Assembly (NCBI GenBank): GCA_900112325.1
Contig: FOLJ01000017.1
Span: forward strand, 122,072-186,071
Reading direction: 5' to 3'
From: Micromonospora sediminimaris
GTDB lineage: Bacteria > Actinomycetota > Actinomycetes > Mycobacteriales > Micromonosporaceae
DNA: 64,000 nucleotides
Positions 51,634-60,605 of the stretch are shown piece by piece. Within the stretch, counting starts at the first letter, position 1. Each line of letters opens with the position of its first letter. The notes beneath the pieces were generated by a model, which was not told the origin of the DNA, ran no database searches, and saw only the letters and a list, made by a program, of their open reading frames with translations. Both the position numbers and the translations under genes were made by a program.

Positions 51634-54600
51634 GTGAAGATTGAGGTGCTTGGCGGCTTTCGGGTCTCGTTTGGTGCCTCCGAGGTGCACCTCGGTACGC
51701 CGAAGCAACGAACCGTCCTGGCCAAGCTGGTGATGAGCCCGAGCCGGACGGTTTCCCTGGAGGAACTGATCGATGAGATCTGGCCCGACGACCCACCGCG
51801 TTCGGCCGTACCGAACGTTCGGACCTATGCCGCCAACCTGCGGCGCACCTTCGAGGCGCACGATGCCGGCCATGGGGTGCTGGTACGTCAGCGCGGCGGG
51901 TACCGATTGGAGGTCGCGGCCGACGACGTGGATCTGTTCCACTTCCTTGACCGGGTCGAGCGGGCTCGTCAGCTCAACCACCGCGACGACCCGGGGACCG
52001 CGCGGTCGTTGCTGAGCGGTGTGATGCCGCTCTGGTGCGGGCCACCTCTGCTGGGTGTGCCTCTCGGGGCTTCGCTGGCTGCTCACGTGGCGGCCGCCCA
52101 GGAACAGCACCTTCTCGCCGTCGAACTCCTCGCGGACCTTCACCTCGCAGCGGACCGCGTCGAGGATGCCGTACCGCTGCTGTGGCGAACGGTTGCGGCC
52201 CATCCGACCCGTGAGCCGGCGCTGCTACTGCTGATGAGGGCGCTGCATCGGCGCGGCGACGTAGCCGGCGCGATCTCGGTGTTTCGATCCGCTGCCCGAG
52301 TCATGCGGGCCGAACTCGGCGTCGAGCCGGGATCCGATCTTCGGCGACTGCATCAGGAAATGGTCGGGCATCGAGCGGCCCCGGTATCGGTCTCACCCTC
52401 GGCGGGATCCGGAGGCAGCGACGATTCGAGGAACTCGACGACACCTGAGATCGATGGGACGGACTGGGACTGGCTACCGAGACCGGTAGCTCACTTTGTT
52501 GGCCGGGAGGCCCTCGTCGAGCGAATGATCGGCCGGAGCCGAGCCGCCGCAGGCCCGGCGCCGGTCGTTCACCTGATCGACGGGATGGCGGGAAGCGGTA
52601 AGACGACGCTCGCGGTGCAGGTCGCCAGACGCCTGGCCGCTACTTACCCGGATGGTCGACTCTTCATCGACCTGCGCGGTCACGATGAGGGCAACGCGAT
52701 GGATTCCGCCACGGCCCTCGTGGTGCTTCTCCGCCAGTTGGGTGTGCCGGCCCCCCGAATTCCAGTGGATGTCGATGAACGACGAGGGTTGTGGCGCAGG
52801 GAATTGTCCGCCCGCAGTGCGGTCGTCGTGCTCGACAACGCGGCTGACAGTGACCAGGTTGCTCCGCTACTGCCGGTCACCGCCTCGTCGGTCATCCTGA
52901 TCACTTCCCGTCGGCGACTTCTCGACCTGGATGTCGGGCCTCCCGAGTCCCTGTCCGTGCTGTCGCCAGAGGAAGGGCTCCGTCTGCTGGCGATCAGCGC
53001 TGGAAAAGAGCGGGTGCACGAAGACCCTGAATCCGCCGCAGAGATAGTCCGCAACTGTGGTTACCTGCCGCTGGCGATCCGGTTGGTCGGGTCACGGCTC
53101 GCTCACCGGCGCAACCGCCGGCTTGTCGACCTGGCCGGTCGTCTGGCCGCGAACGAGTCAGGGCTGGCCAGCTTCGGCACGGGTGAACGCAGCGTCGCCG
53201 CCGCCTTCACCGCCTCGTACGAGCCGTTGAACGAGGTGAGTAAACGCGTGTTCCGCCTACTGGGTCTCCATACCGGGCACTACTGCATCAGCATGGTCGC
53301 GGCGATGTCCGGTCTGTCCTACGCGAAAGCCGGGCAGATCCTCGACGATCTGGTCGACCGTCACCTGCTGGAAGAATCGGATAGTGGTCGCTTTCGAATG
53401 CACGACCTGGTTCGACAGTTCGCTCGCGAGAAGTGCCTGGAGACAGATTCAGAGGAGATGCGAAGGGCTGCGCTCGCCAGTCTGCTTGACCAGGTCATGC
53501 AACTGTCGATCGCCGCCACGAAGTCATTGAACAGTATCATGGACATTTACGCGGACATCGGCGACGTGGTGCCGGAGCGCCCCGATCTCTCACCCGGATC
53601 CGAGACGGTCGATATCAACTGGGTCGAGCGGGAGCGAAGTAATCTGAATCTCCTCATCGAGCTGGCGGCAAAAAATTCCTTCCATGGTTATGCTTGGAAG
53701 ATAGCGCGAGTGCTGTGGCGCTTCTACTATGTGCGCGGGTACTTCGAAGATATTCGGCGAACGCATGAACTGGGGCTCGCCGCCGCAGAGCAATTGGGGG
53801 ACAGTCGGGCAGTAGGCATCATGAACAACTATCTCGCCTCGGCGCTGACCAAAACCGGTTTCTATCACCCGGCGATTAAGTGTCTGGAAAGAGCGTTGGT
53901 GGCGGCTGAAGCGGCAGGCCGCCGTGAAGACATTGCCCGGATCCGGGGAAACCTGAGCGTGGCACACTGCATGATGGGTGATTTCCAGGTGTCCGCCGAT
54001 CTCGCACTGGCAGCACTGCGCGACCTTCCGATGCGGCAGATCGGTCGGGTTCGGACACATCTGCCGAACGTCGGTATCGCCCTCACCTGCTTGGGGCGCT
54101 ATGAGGAAGCGCTGCGGGTACATCGCCTTCATCTGCTCTTGGCACGGGTGGAAGGCGACCGCTACCAGATCGCCAACACGTTGAGCCACATCGCCGCCGT
54201 TCGGACCCGAAAGGGCGAGCACGTTCAGGCGCTACGGTTGCTGCGATCCGCCATGATCCTCTACGCCGAGACGGGCCATCGATACGGAGAGGCCGACGCG
54301 CGCAACGTGATGGGTGTGGCTTATCGCGGCGTGGGCCGGCTCGCGGAGGCCCGGCGGCAGCACGAACTGGCGCTGGAACTCACCGGCCATTCGGCCGAGC
54401 GGCAGGCGGAGTGCACTGCGTTGAACGAGTTCGGCCTGACGCTGGCGGCTGACGGCGACCTCGACGGCGCCTTGCGGGCACACCGGCGAGCGCTTGATCT
54501 GGCGGTGCGGATCGACAACCGTTACGAGCAGGCCCGGGCGTTGGCCGGTCTGGCCGAGCACCTGTTGAGCGTGGACCCGACCGAAGCCCGGCGACATCTG

Positions 54601-54699
54601 GAACGGGCACTGGTGCTCATCGTGGCGACCGGAGCACCGGAGCGGTTCGAGATCGAGCGCCGTCTCGCCGCGCTGAAGCAGGGCACACCGATCTGCTGA
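51634..54699 (+). CDS. SARP-type regulator with NB-ARC and TPR domains, copy 2
   Basis: 1021 residues with the same architecture as the preceding gene: winged helix, BTAD, NB-ARC with GMAGSGKTT near residue 318 and VVVLDNAAD, and C-terminal TPRs (NNYLASALTKTGFYHPAIKCLERAL, LGRYEEALRVHRLHLLLA). The DNA-binding domains are very alike (TPKQRTVLAKL, AVPNVRTYAANLRRTFEA), so both probably bind similar operators. I start at the GTG at 51634 because KIEVLGGF aligns with the start of the paralogue and AAGGGG lies upstream; an ATG nine codons earlier is possible. 199 bp separate the two genes. Confidence 0.94.
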   Translation: MKIEVLGGFRVSFGASEVHLGTPKQRTVLAKLVMSPSRTVSLEELIDEIWPDDPPRSAVPNVRTYAANLRRTFEAHDAGHGVLVRQRGGYRLEVAADDVDLFHFLDRVERARQLNHRDDPGTARSLLSGVMPLWCGPPLLGVPLGASLAAHVAAAQEQHLLAVELLADLHLAADRVEDAVPLLWRTVAAHPTREPALLLLMRALHRRGDVAGAISVFRSAARVMRAELGVEPGSDLRRLHQEMVGHRAAPVSVSPSAGSGGSDDSRNSTTPEIDGTDWDWLPRPVAHFVGREALVERMIGRSRAAAGPAPVVHLIDGMAGSGKTTLAVQVARRLAATYPDGRLFIDLRGHDEGNAMDSATALVVLLRQLGVPAPRIPVDVDERRGLWRRELSARSAVVVLDNAADSDQVAPLLPVTASSVILITSRRRLLDLDVGPPESLSVLSPEEGLRLLAISAGKERVHEDPESAAEIVRNCGYLPLAIRLVGSRLAHRRNRRLVDLAGRLAANESGLASFGTGERSVAAAFTASYEPLNEVSKRVFRLLGLHTGHYCISMVAAMSGLSYAKAGQILDDLVDRHLLEESDSGRFRMHDLVRQFAREKCLETDSEEMRRAALASLLDQVMQLSIAATKSLNSIMDIYADIGDVVPERPDLSPGSETVDINWVERERSNLNLLIELAAKNSFHGYAWKIARVLWRFYYVRGYFEDIRRTHELGLAAAEQLGDSRAVGIMNNYLASALTKTGFYHPAIKCLERALVAAEAAGRREDIARIRGNLSVAHCMMGDFQVSADLALAALRDLPMRQIGRVRTHLPNVGIALTCLGRYEEALRVHRLHLLLARVEGDRYQIANTLSHIAAVRTRKGEHVQALRLLRSAMILYAETGHRYGEADARNVMGVAYRGVGRLAEARRQHELALELTGHSAERQAECTALNEFGLTLAADGDLDGALRAHRRALDLAVRIDNRYEQARALAGLAEHLLSVDPTEARRHLERALVLIVATGAPERFEIERRLAALKQGTPIC

Positions 54700-54856
54700 T
54701 CGCCGGATCTCGCCGGCCATCGTCCTTATCGATTTCTTATCGCCAGGGTCGCTAGCCTCCCGGATGTTCGCCGACGGGGGGAGATCCGACAGTTGCCGGA
54801 TCTCGTCGCGACCCCTGCCGCCGGGTGTTCCCCAGCAGCCCGAGGCAGGCTGGTGA

Positions 54857-54888
54857 GGAAGGGGCGGCGTCCCCGCGCCGCTCCTTCC
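54857..54888 (+). terminator. Hairpin between the SARP gene and moaC
   Basis: 13 paired bases with one G-U (54857-54869 with 54876-54888) and a 6-base loop, about 157 bases after the SARP stop and 46 before moaC. Could end the SARP transcript; without a T tract this is uncertain. Confidence 0.45.
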
Positions 54889-54921
54889 GAGCCACGGAAC
54901 CGTCCTGTCACACGGCGGGGA

Positions 54922-54927
54922 TAGGCT
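54922..54927 (+). promoter_or_regulatory. -10 element of the moaC operon, leaderless
   Basis: TAGGCT exactly 7 bases before the moaC GTG at 54935; no ribosome-binding site. Confidence 0.5.
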
Positions 54928-54934
54928 CGCGACC

Positions 54935-55426
54935 GTGACCGAACCCGCCCAGCTCACCCACGTCGACACCACCGGCGCGGCGCGCATGGTCGATGTCTCC
55001 GCGAAACAGGTCACCGGCCGGGTGGCGACGGCCGCCGGCCGGCTGCGGACCACCCCTGAGGTGATCGACCTGCTCCGTGGGGAGGGGCTGCCCAAGGGCG
55101 ACGCCCTGGCGGTCGGGCGGCTGGCCGGGATCATGGGGGCGAAGCGCACTCCCGACCTGATCCCGCTCTGCCACCCGATCGCGCTGCACGGAGTCACCGT
55201 CGACCTGGCGCTTACCGACGACAGCGTAGAGATCACCGCCACCGCCCGCACCGCCGACCGCACCGGCGTGGAGATGGAGGCGCTGACCGCGGTCGCGGTC
55301 GCCGGGCTGGCGCTCGTCGACATGGTCAAGGCCGTTGATCCGGCAGCCAGCGTCGACGCGGTCCGGGTGCTACGCAAGGAGGGCGGGAAGACCGGTCTGT
55401 GGGAGCGCCCGGAGGACCGGTCGTGA
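54935..55426 (+). CDS. moaC: Cyclic pyranopterin monophosphate synthase
   Basis: Second step of molybdopterin synthesis: converts the MoaA product to cyclic pyranopterin monophosphate. 163 residues with THVDTTGAARMVDVSAKQVT, KRTPDLIPLCHPIALHGV and GVEMEALTAVAVAGLALVDMVKAVD, the family active-site segments. First gene of a four-gene Moco operon; its TGA overlaps the next GTG as GTGA. moaA is not in the operon and must be elsewhere. Confidence 0.96.
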   Translation: MTEPAQLTHVDTTGAARMVDVSAKQVTGRVATAAGRLRTTPEVIDLLRGEGLPKGDALAVGRLAGIMGAKRTPDLIPLCHPIALHGVTVDLALTDDSVEITATARTADRTGVEMEALTAVAVAGLALVDMVKAVDPAASVDAVRVLRKEGGKTGLWERPEDRS

Positions 55427-55905
55427 TCCGCGCCCGGGTGGTGGTTGCCTCCAACCGCGCCGCCGCCGGTGTCTACGCCGACACCAGTGGTCCGCTCCTC
55501 GTCGCCGGTCTGCGGGAGTTGGGCTGCACGGTGAGCGAACCGGTGGTCGTGCCGGACGGCGAGCCGGTCGGCCAGGCAGTCCGGGCGGCCGTGGTGGACG
55601 GCTTCGACGTGGTGCTGACCAGTGGTGGCACCGGGATCACCCCCACCGACCGCACTCCCGACGTGACCCGGGCCCTGCTCGACTACGAGATTCCCGGCAT
55701 CGCCGAGGCGATCCGCGCGTACAGCCGCGACAAGGTGCCCACCGCCGCGCTGTCCCGCGGGGTGGCCGGCGTGGCCGGTCGCACGCTTGTGGTCAACCTG
55801 CCCGGGTCGACCGGCGGAGCGCGGGACGGCCTCGCCGTGCTGGGGCCGATTCTGGCCCACACCGTCGACCAGTTGCGTGGTGGCGACCACCTGGCGGCCG
55901 GTTAG
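55423..55905 (+). CDS. mog: Molybdopterin adenylyltransferase (MogA/MoaB family)
   Basis: 160 residues. The MPT-binding fold shows ARVVVASNRAAAGVYADTSGPLL, TSGGTGITPTDRTPDVTRALLDYEIPGIAEAIR and NLPGSTGGARDGLAVLGPIL. It adenylates molybdopterin before metal insertion. The GTG at 55423 overlaps the moaC stop. The product is separate from moeA, unlike plant Cnx1 fusions. MogA versus MoaB naming cannot be distinguished by sequence alone. Confidence 0.9.
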   Translation: MIRARVVVASNRAAAGVYADTSGPLLVAGLRELGCTVSEPVVVPDGEPVGQAVRAAVVDGFDVVLTSGGTGITPTDRTPDVTRALLDYEIPGIAEAIRAYSRDKVPTAALSRGVAGVAGRTLVVNLPGSTGGARDGLAVLGPILAHTVDQLRGGDHLAAG

Positions 55906-55908
55906 GCT
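55903..55908 (+). promoter_or_regulatory. Possible internal -10 upstream of moeA
   Basis: TAGGCT spans the mog stop codon and ends 6 bases before the moeA GTG; identical to the moaC -10, it could give a separate leaderless moeA transcript. Confidence 0.35.
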
Positions 55909-55914
55909 CGGCCG

Positions 55915-57171
55915 GTGAGAACGGAAACCGCCTCCGCCGACGAGGTCTCCGCGCCACCACCGGCAGACTGGGCGCAGGCCCGATCCCTGGTGTACGCGGC
56001 CGGCTTGGCCGTCGCGCGGCCAGCCATCGAGCGTCCGCTCGCCGAGACTGACGGGCACACCCTCGCCGAACCGCTCACCCCGCGCACCGACCTGCCGGCG
56101 TTTCCGACGTCGAGCGTGGACGGCTGGGCGGTGCGTGGTGCCGGCCCGTGGCGGGTCGTCGGGCGCGTGCTGGCGGGTGGTGCGCCTGCCCCGTTGACCG
56201 AGGACGGGACGACTGTCGAGATCGCCACCGGGGCGATGGTGCCGGCGGGTGCCTCCGCGGTGCTCCGGGTGGAGGAGTCGAGGCGTACGCCGGAGGGGTT
56301 GGTCGACGGCGTGCCACGCGCCGCGCCGGAGTGGCGGCAGCCCGGCGAGGAGGCCACCGTCGGTGAAGAACTGCTGCCGGCCGGGACACCGGTCGACCCG
56401 GCGGTGATCGGCCTGGCCGCCTCCTGCGGCCACGACACGCTGCGGGTACGCCGGCAGCCCCGGGCCGCGCTGCTGGTCTTCGGCGACGAGTTGCTGACGG
56501 CAGGCCCGCCGGGTGCCGGGCGGGTCCGTGACGCGCTGGGCCCGGCGGTGCCGGGTTGGCTCCGCCGGTACGGCTGCCAGGTGGATCCGAACAGCGTGGT
56601 CGGCCCCGTCGCGGACACGCTCCCCGCCCACGTGGCGGCGCTGCGTGCCGCCCTGGACGACGCCGATCTGGTCTGCACCACCGGCGGCACCATGCACGGC
56701 CCGGTCGATCACCTGCATCCGGCGTTGGCGTCGTTGGGTGCCGAGTACGTGGTCAACACGGTCGCGGTGCGTCCCGGCTTCCCGATGCTGCTGGCCCGGT
56801 TGGTTGGTGCCGACGGGCAGGTCCGGTTCGTGGCCGGGTTGCCGGGCAATCCGCAGTCCGCCGTCATCGCGCTGGTGTCGCTTGTCGTCCCGCTGCTGGC
56901 CGGGCTCGCGGGTCGGTCGTTGCCGACGCTTCCGCACGCCGTCCTCGCCGAGCCCGTTGCCGGTCGTGGCGACCACACCCACCTGGCGCTGGTCCGACTC
57001 GACCGGGCCGCCGGGACGGCCCATCCGGTCCGGCACGTCGGTTCGGCCATGTTGCGTGGGCTGGCCACCGCCGACGGGTTCGCGGTGATCGACCCCGGCA
57101 CCACCGGCTCGGTGGGTGACCGGGTTCCGATCGTGCCGTTGCCACTGCTACCCGGGGAGCGGGCATGGTGA
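55915..57171 (+). CDS. moeA: Molybdopterin molybdenumtransferase
   Basis: 418 residues; inserts molybdate into adenylated molybdopterin. Motifs: DLPAFPTSSVDGWAVRGAG, EIATGAMVPAGASAVLRVEE, the MPT-binding loop LVCTTGGTMHGPVDHLHPAL, and GLPGNPQSAVIALVSLVVPLL. The usual S/TGDEL reads VFGDELLTAG. It starts 9 bases after the mog stop and ends in a 7-bp overlap with moaE. Confidence 0.92.
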   Translation: MRTETASADEVSAPPPADWAQARSLVYAAGLAVARPAIERPLAETDGHTLAEPLTPRTDLPAFPTSSVDGWAVRGAGPWRVVGRVLAGGAPAPLTEDGTTVEIATGAMVPAGASAVLRVEESRRTPEGLVDGVPRAAPEWRQPGEEATVGEELLPAGTPVDPAVIGLAASCGHDTLRVRRQPRAALLVFGDELLTAGPPGAGRVRDALGPAVPGWLRRYGCQVDPNSVVGPVADTLPAHVAALRAALDDADLVCTTGGTMHGPVDHLHPALASLGAEYVVNTVAVRPGFPMLLARLVGADGQVRFVAGLPGNPQSAVIALVSLVVPLLAGLAGRSLPTLPHAVLAEPVAGRGDHTHLALVRLDRAAGTAHPVRHVGSAMLRGLATADGFAVIDPGTTGSVGDRVPIVPLPLLPGERAW

Positions 57172-57584
57172 CCGTCATCAGCAGCGTCACCGACCAGCCA
57201 CTGGATCTCGCCGCGCACGAGGCGGCGGTCGCCGACCGTCGGGCCGGCGCGGTGGTGTCGTTCGTCGGGGTGGTACGCGATCACGACCACGGACGGTCGG
57301 TGGCCAGCCTGGAGTACGAAGGCCACCCGAACGCCGAGAAGGTGCTCCAGGAGGTCGCCGACGAGGTCGCCGCCGACCCCGACGTGTACGCCGTGGCGAT
57401 CTCACACCGGATCGGCGCTCTGGCCATCGGCGACGTGGCCCTGGCGGCGGCAGTCAGCACCGCCCACCGGGCCGCCGCGTTCGCTGCCTGCGCCCGGTTG
57501 GTGGACGAGGCGAAGGCCCGGCTGCCGATCTGGAAGCGGCAGGTCTTCACCGACGGCACCGAGGAATGGGTCAACTGCCCCTGA
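57165..57584 (+). CDS. moaE: Molybdopterin synthase catalytic subunit
   Basis: 139 residues; transfers sulfur from MoaD thiocarboxylate to make molybdopterin. AGAVVSFVGVVRDHDHGRSVASLEYEGHP, ISHRIGALAIGDVALAAAVSTAHRAAAFAAC and LPIWKRQVFTDGTEEWV are family signatures, including the catalytic lysine region KRQ. No moaD follows, so MoaD must be encoded elsewhere. The stop lies 9 bp from the convergent mannosyltransferase stop. Confidence 0.95.
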   Translation: MVTVISSVTDQPLDLAAHEAAVADRRAGAVVSFVGVVRDHDHGRSVASLEYEGHPNAEKVLQEVADEVAADPDVYAVAISHRIGALAIGDVALAAAVSTAHRAAAFAACARLVDEAKARLPIWKRQVFTDGTEEWVNCP

Positions 57585-57593
57585 CGGGGTGGG

Positions 57594-59036
57594 CTACCGC
57601 CGTCCGTACAGCATCGACGCACGTGCCGCCCGGTCGGTGTGGAACGCCGGTTCCGCGCCGGGCCGCCAGGGCAGTGCGGCGACCAGCAGGATCAGCGCCA
57701 GCGCCAGGCTGTTCTCCATCAACGCGCCGAACAGACCGTCCTGGTAGTGGGAGACCTCCGGCAGCTGGTGTTCGTACGGCCAGATCGGGGAGATCAGGAA
57801 AAGCAGGTAGAGCCCGATCGCGGCGAAGCCGTGGCGGAACCCGGTAAGCGTCGGGTACCAGATCGGTGGACGGAGAGTGGACACTCCCGGCGGGCCGCCG
57901 TACGGCGCTGACAGGGATCGCCCCACCGGTGCTCGGCTGGCTTCGTGCCGACGGATCGCGGCGTCGGCCAGGACGATGATTGCCGGGATCACCCAGACGA
58001 GGTGGTGCGTCCAGGAGATCGGGCTGATCACGTTGGCGGTCAGGCCCACAAGCGTGAAGGCGGTCAGTTCGTCGCCGTCGGAGTGGGCGTTGGAGGCCCG
58101 GGACAGGCCGAGCGCCAGCACCAGCACGGAGAATGCGAGCCAGAGCAGGCCGGGGGTCTCGATCGAGTCGTAGAGCCGGGCCAGCAGGCCGGCCAGCGAC
58201 TGATTGGGCGTCATGTCGGCGGCGCCCACCCGCTCGGTCTGCCACAAGACGCTGCCGAAGTAGTCCCGGGACTCGGCGCCGACGATGCCGAAGCTGCCGA
58301 TGGTCACCCCGACGGCGGTGCCGATGGCCGTCCAGGCCACCCGCCACTGTCGAGTGATCATCAAGTAGAAGATGAACAGGGCCGGGGTCAGCTTGACGGC
58401 GGTGGCGAGGCCGATGCCCACGCCGGCCCACGCGCCGCCGTAGATGAACCGCAGCAGCGGACCGTCACCCTCGGCCTGGTGGGTGCCCCGGCGCGAGCGC
58501 CAGCGCAGGGCGACCAGGTCGGCCAGGATCAGGGCGAACAACAGCAGGTTGACCTGCCCGTAGCCGAGGGTCTCCCGGGTGGGTTCGATGGCAGCGGCCA
58601 ACGGCGTCGCGATGGCCACCGTGTACCACAGTGGCCAGCCCAGCCGGTCGACGATCGGGCGTAGCAGCGCGGCCAGCACCACGGCCAGCGCGGCGATGCT
58701 CACCGCGGCGTTCACCAGACCGGCCAGGGTGACCGGCAGGTGCGCCATCGGCAGCATGGCCAGCCCGGCGAAGGGTGGGTAGGTGAAACCCAGGGTTGTG
58801 TCGGGCGCGACGAACTCGTACAGCTCGTGACCGCTCGCCCACCAGACCACCGCGCCGTGGTAGATCTTCATGTCGAAGAAGTTGTACGGACGCCCGAAAG
58901 CGCCGATGGCAAGCCATGCGGCGTAGGCGACGGCGGCGACGATGCCCGCCCGTACGACTGTCCTACGATCGATCCCACGCGTTACGCGACGGACTGTGGC
59001 GAGGCGGTCCAGCCCTCTACCGACGATCGTCGGCAT
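57594..59036 (-). CDS. Alpha-1,2-mannosyltransferase, GT87 (MptC/Rv2181-like)
   Basis: 480 residues with about ten membrane segments. The conserved early loop NFFDMKIYHGAVVWWASGHELYEFV carries the acidic residues of GT87 enzymes and is followed by GFTYPPFAGLAMLPMAHLP, RETLGYGQVNLLLFALILADLVAL and GIGLATAVKLTPALFIFYL, all of which match the Rv2181 type that adds alpha-1,2-mannose branches to lipomannan/lipoarabinomannan. I start at the ATG at 59036 with GGGGGTGG upstream; 38 earlier codons are open. The exact linkage is inferred from the subfamily. Confidence 0.82.
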   Translation of the reverse strand: MPTIVGRGLDRLATVRRVTRGIDRRTVVRAGIVAAVAYAAWLAIGAFGRPYNFFDMKIYHGAVVWWASGHELYEFVAPDTTLGFTYPPFAGLAMLPMAHLPVTLAGLVNAAVSIAALAVVLAALLRPIVDRLGWPLWYTVAIATPLAAAIEPTRETLGYGQVNLLLFALILADLVALRWRSRRGTHQAEGDGPLLRFIYGGAWAGVGIGLATAVKLTPALFIFYLMITRQWRVAWTAIGTAVGVTIGSFGIVGAESRDYFGSVLWQTERVGAADMTPNQSLAGLLARLYDSIETPGLLWLAFSVLVLALGLSRASNAHSDGDELTAFTLVGLTANVISPISWTHHLVWVIPAIIVLADAAIRRHEASRAPVGRSLSAPYGGPPGVSTLRPPIWYPTLTGFRHGFAAIGLYLLFLISPIWPYEHQLPEVSHYQDGLFGALMENSLALALILLVAALPWRPGAEPAFHTDRAARASMLYGRR

Positions 59037-59270
59037 GGCGTGGCCACCCCCGTACCAAGGTCGTCCTACCCGTCCAGGTCCAGTACGGAGCCTAGAACGG
59101 CGCCTCACGTCAGTGCCTCCCGCGTTATGCGACCGTGTCCGATCCCACACATTCTTTTGACATTTCCACCGCGTTAACGCCTACCGGGCGGTTCAGGTGA
59201 TTCGCGGCCTTAGCCCAGGTGGGGGTGGTTGGATCGCAGCTCAGCGGGGGTGGGGTGGGACGCGTACGGC

Positions 59271-59816
59271 TCAGCCGGGGAGTCGCCGGGCGGCGGAGGC
59301 CGATCGCACGGCGATCCGGGCCTCCCGACGCGCGGTCCGGACCGCACGGCGTACCGACCGTCGTGAGTGGCCGATGCGGTGGCCGGCCCGCCAGCGTAGC
59401 CCGGGCTTACCCTCCGTGTCCGCCGCAGCGAGCAACAACCCACCGAAGAGACCGAGGTTCTTCAGGAAGTGGATCTGGTTGTTGTTCTTCGCGATCGGGT
59501 CGTCGTTGCGCCAGAAGGGGTGCCCGGCGAGGGTGACCGGGATCAGCGTGCCGGCCAGCACCAGGGCCGCCGGCCGGGTGAATCGCCCGGTGGCCAGCAT
59601 CAGCCCGGCGCCGAACTGCACGGCCGAGTTGGCGCGGATCAGGGTTTCAGTATCCGTGGGGAGCTGCGGATGCACCCGTTCCAGCAGCGGTGTCACCCGA
59701 TCGGTGACCGGTTTCGCGGTGGGTGCCAGGCGGCCGGGGTTGGCGAAGTTGCGGGCGCCGCTGACCACGAAGATGCCGCTCAACATGGCGCGGGCGAGGG
59801 ATCGTACGGGCGTCAT
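59271..59816 (-). CDS. DoxX-family membrane protein
   Basis: 181 residues with four short membrane segments: LARAMLSGIFVVSGARNFANPG, ANSAVQFGAGLMLATG, RPAALVLAGTLIPVTLAGHPFW and FLKNLGLFGGLLLAAADT, the DoxX pattern, then a strongly basic C-terminal tail (RRSVRRAVRTARREAR). In mycobacteria DoxX partners SodA and a thiosulfate sulfurtransferase; no such genes are adjacent. Start ATG 59816; 14 earlier codons are open. Confidence 0.82.
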   Translation of the reverse strand: MTPVRSLARAMLSGIFVVSGARNFANPGRLAPTAKPVTDRVTPLLERVHPQLPTDTETLIRANSAVQFGAGLMLATGRFTRPAALVLAGTLIPVTLAGHPFWRNDDPIAKNNNQIHFLKNLGLFGGLLLAAADTEGKPGLRWRAGHRIGHSRRSVRRAVRTARREARIAVRSASAARRLPG

Positions 59817-59940
59817 GGAACAGTCATACCCTGTCCGGGGTGTTACTACGCCCCGCAACGGGGTATGTCGATCGATCGAGTGCGTTGGTGACGCCGCGCC
59901 CGGGTTCGACGACCGTCGCGGATGGACGCGTCCTCCGGGG

Positions 59941-59946
59941 TACCCT
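59941..59946 (+). promoter_or_regulatory. -10 element for a leaderless transcript
   Basis: TACCCT exactly 7 bases before the GTG at 59954, identical to the element before the DUF5318 gene. Confidence 0.5.
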
Positions 59947-59953
59947 ACGCCGC

Positions 59954-60499
59954 GTGACGACCCTGCGGCTGCGACCCGAGGACCCGGCCGACACCGGCGC
60001 GATCCGTCGGGTGCTGGCCGCAGCCTTCGCCCGGCCCGACGTGGCCGTCCCGCCGGAGGTACGCCTCGTCGATGAGCTGCGTGGCAGCGACGCGTGGCTG
60101 CCGGAGCTGGCGATGGTCGCCGAGTACGGCGGGGAGATCGTCGGCTGTGCCCTGCTCACCCGGGTGCTGGTCAACTCGGGCGCGGCCAGCATGCCAGCGC
60201 TGGCGATGGGCCCGGTTGCGGTGGCACCGCACCGGCAGCGCATCGGGCTCGGCACGTCGGTGGTGCAGGCCGCCCTGGAGGCGGCGACCGAGCTCGGTGA
60301 GCGACTGGTGGTGGTGCTCGGCGATCCGGCCTACTACCGGCGCTTCGGCTTCAGCCGGGCGGACCAGCTGGGCCTGACCAGCCCGTGGTCGGGGTTGGGC
60401 GAGCCGTGGCAGGCGTTGATCCTGCCGCCAGCGACCAGCGGCGAGCCGTCGCCTCCCCGGGGCGAGGTCATCTTCCCGCCGCCGTGGTCGAAGGTCTGA
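59954..60499 (+). CDS. GNAT N-acetyltransferase (YhbS-like)
   Basis: 181 residues. LRLRPEDPADTGAIRRVLAAAF begins the fold; the acetyl-CoA motif is MGPVAVAPHRQRIGLGTSVVQAALEAA (V-x-P-x-R-Q-R-x-G-x-G), and VLGDPAYYRRFGFSRADQLGL is the YhbS-type C-terminal signature. Substrate unknown. The GTG start is set by the -10 spacing and by the fold beginning immediately. Confidence 0.87.
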   Translation: MTTLRLRPEDPADTGAIRRVLAAAFARPDVAVPPEVRLVDELRGSDAWLPELAMVAEYGGEIVGCALLTRVLVNSGAASMPALAMGPVAVAPHRQRIGLGTSVVQAALEAATELGERLVVVLGDPAYYRRFGFSRADQLGLTSPWSGLGEPWQALILPPATSGEPSPPRGEVIFPPPWSKV

Positions 60500-60605
60500 C
60501 CTCTTCCTTCTCACCGGCAGCAGGTGGCGGGCGACGACGGGGTTGGCTAGCATCGAGCGACTTTCGGCTACCCCCTCGTACCCCGCACCCGGAGGCTCCG
60601 ACCCG

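Noticed and set aside
54700..54934. Moco riboswitch before moaC
   Set aside because: Only one simple hairpin and a leaderless-type -10 adjacent to the start codon; no conserved riboswitch core recognised.
54232..57036. 934-codon minus-strand open frame over the SARP end and Moco genes
   Set aside because: Antisense shadow; three unmistakable Moco genes lie on the other strand.
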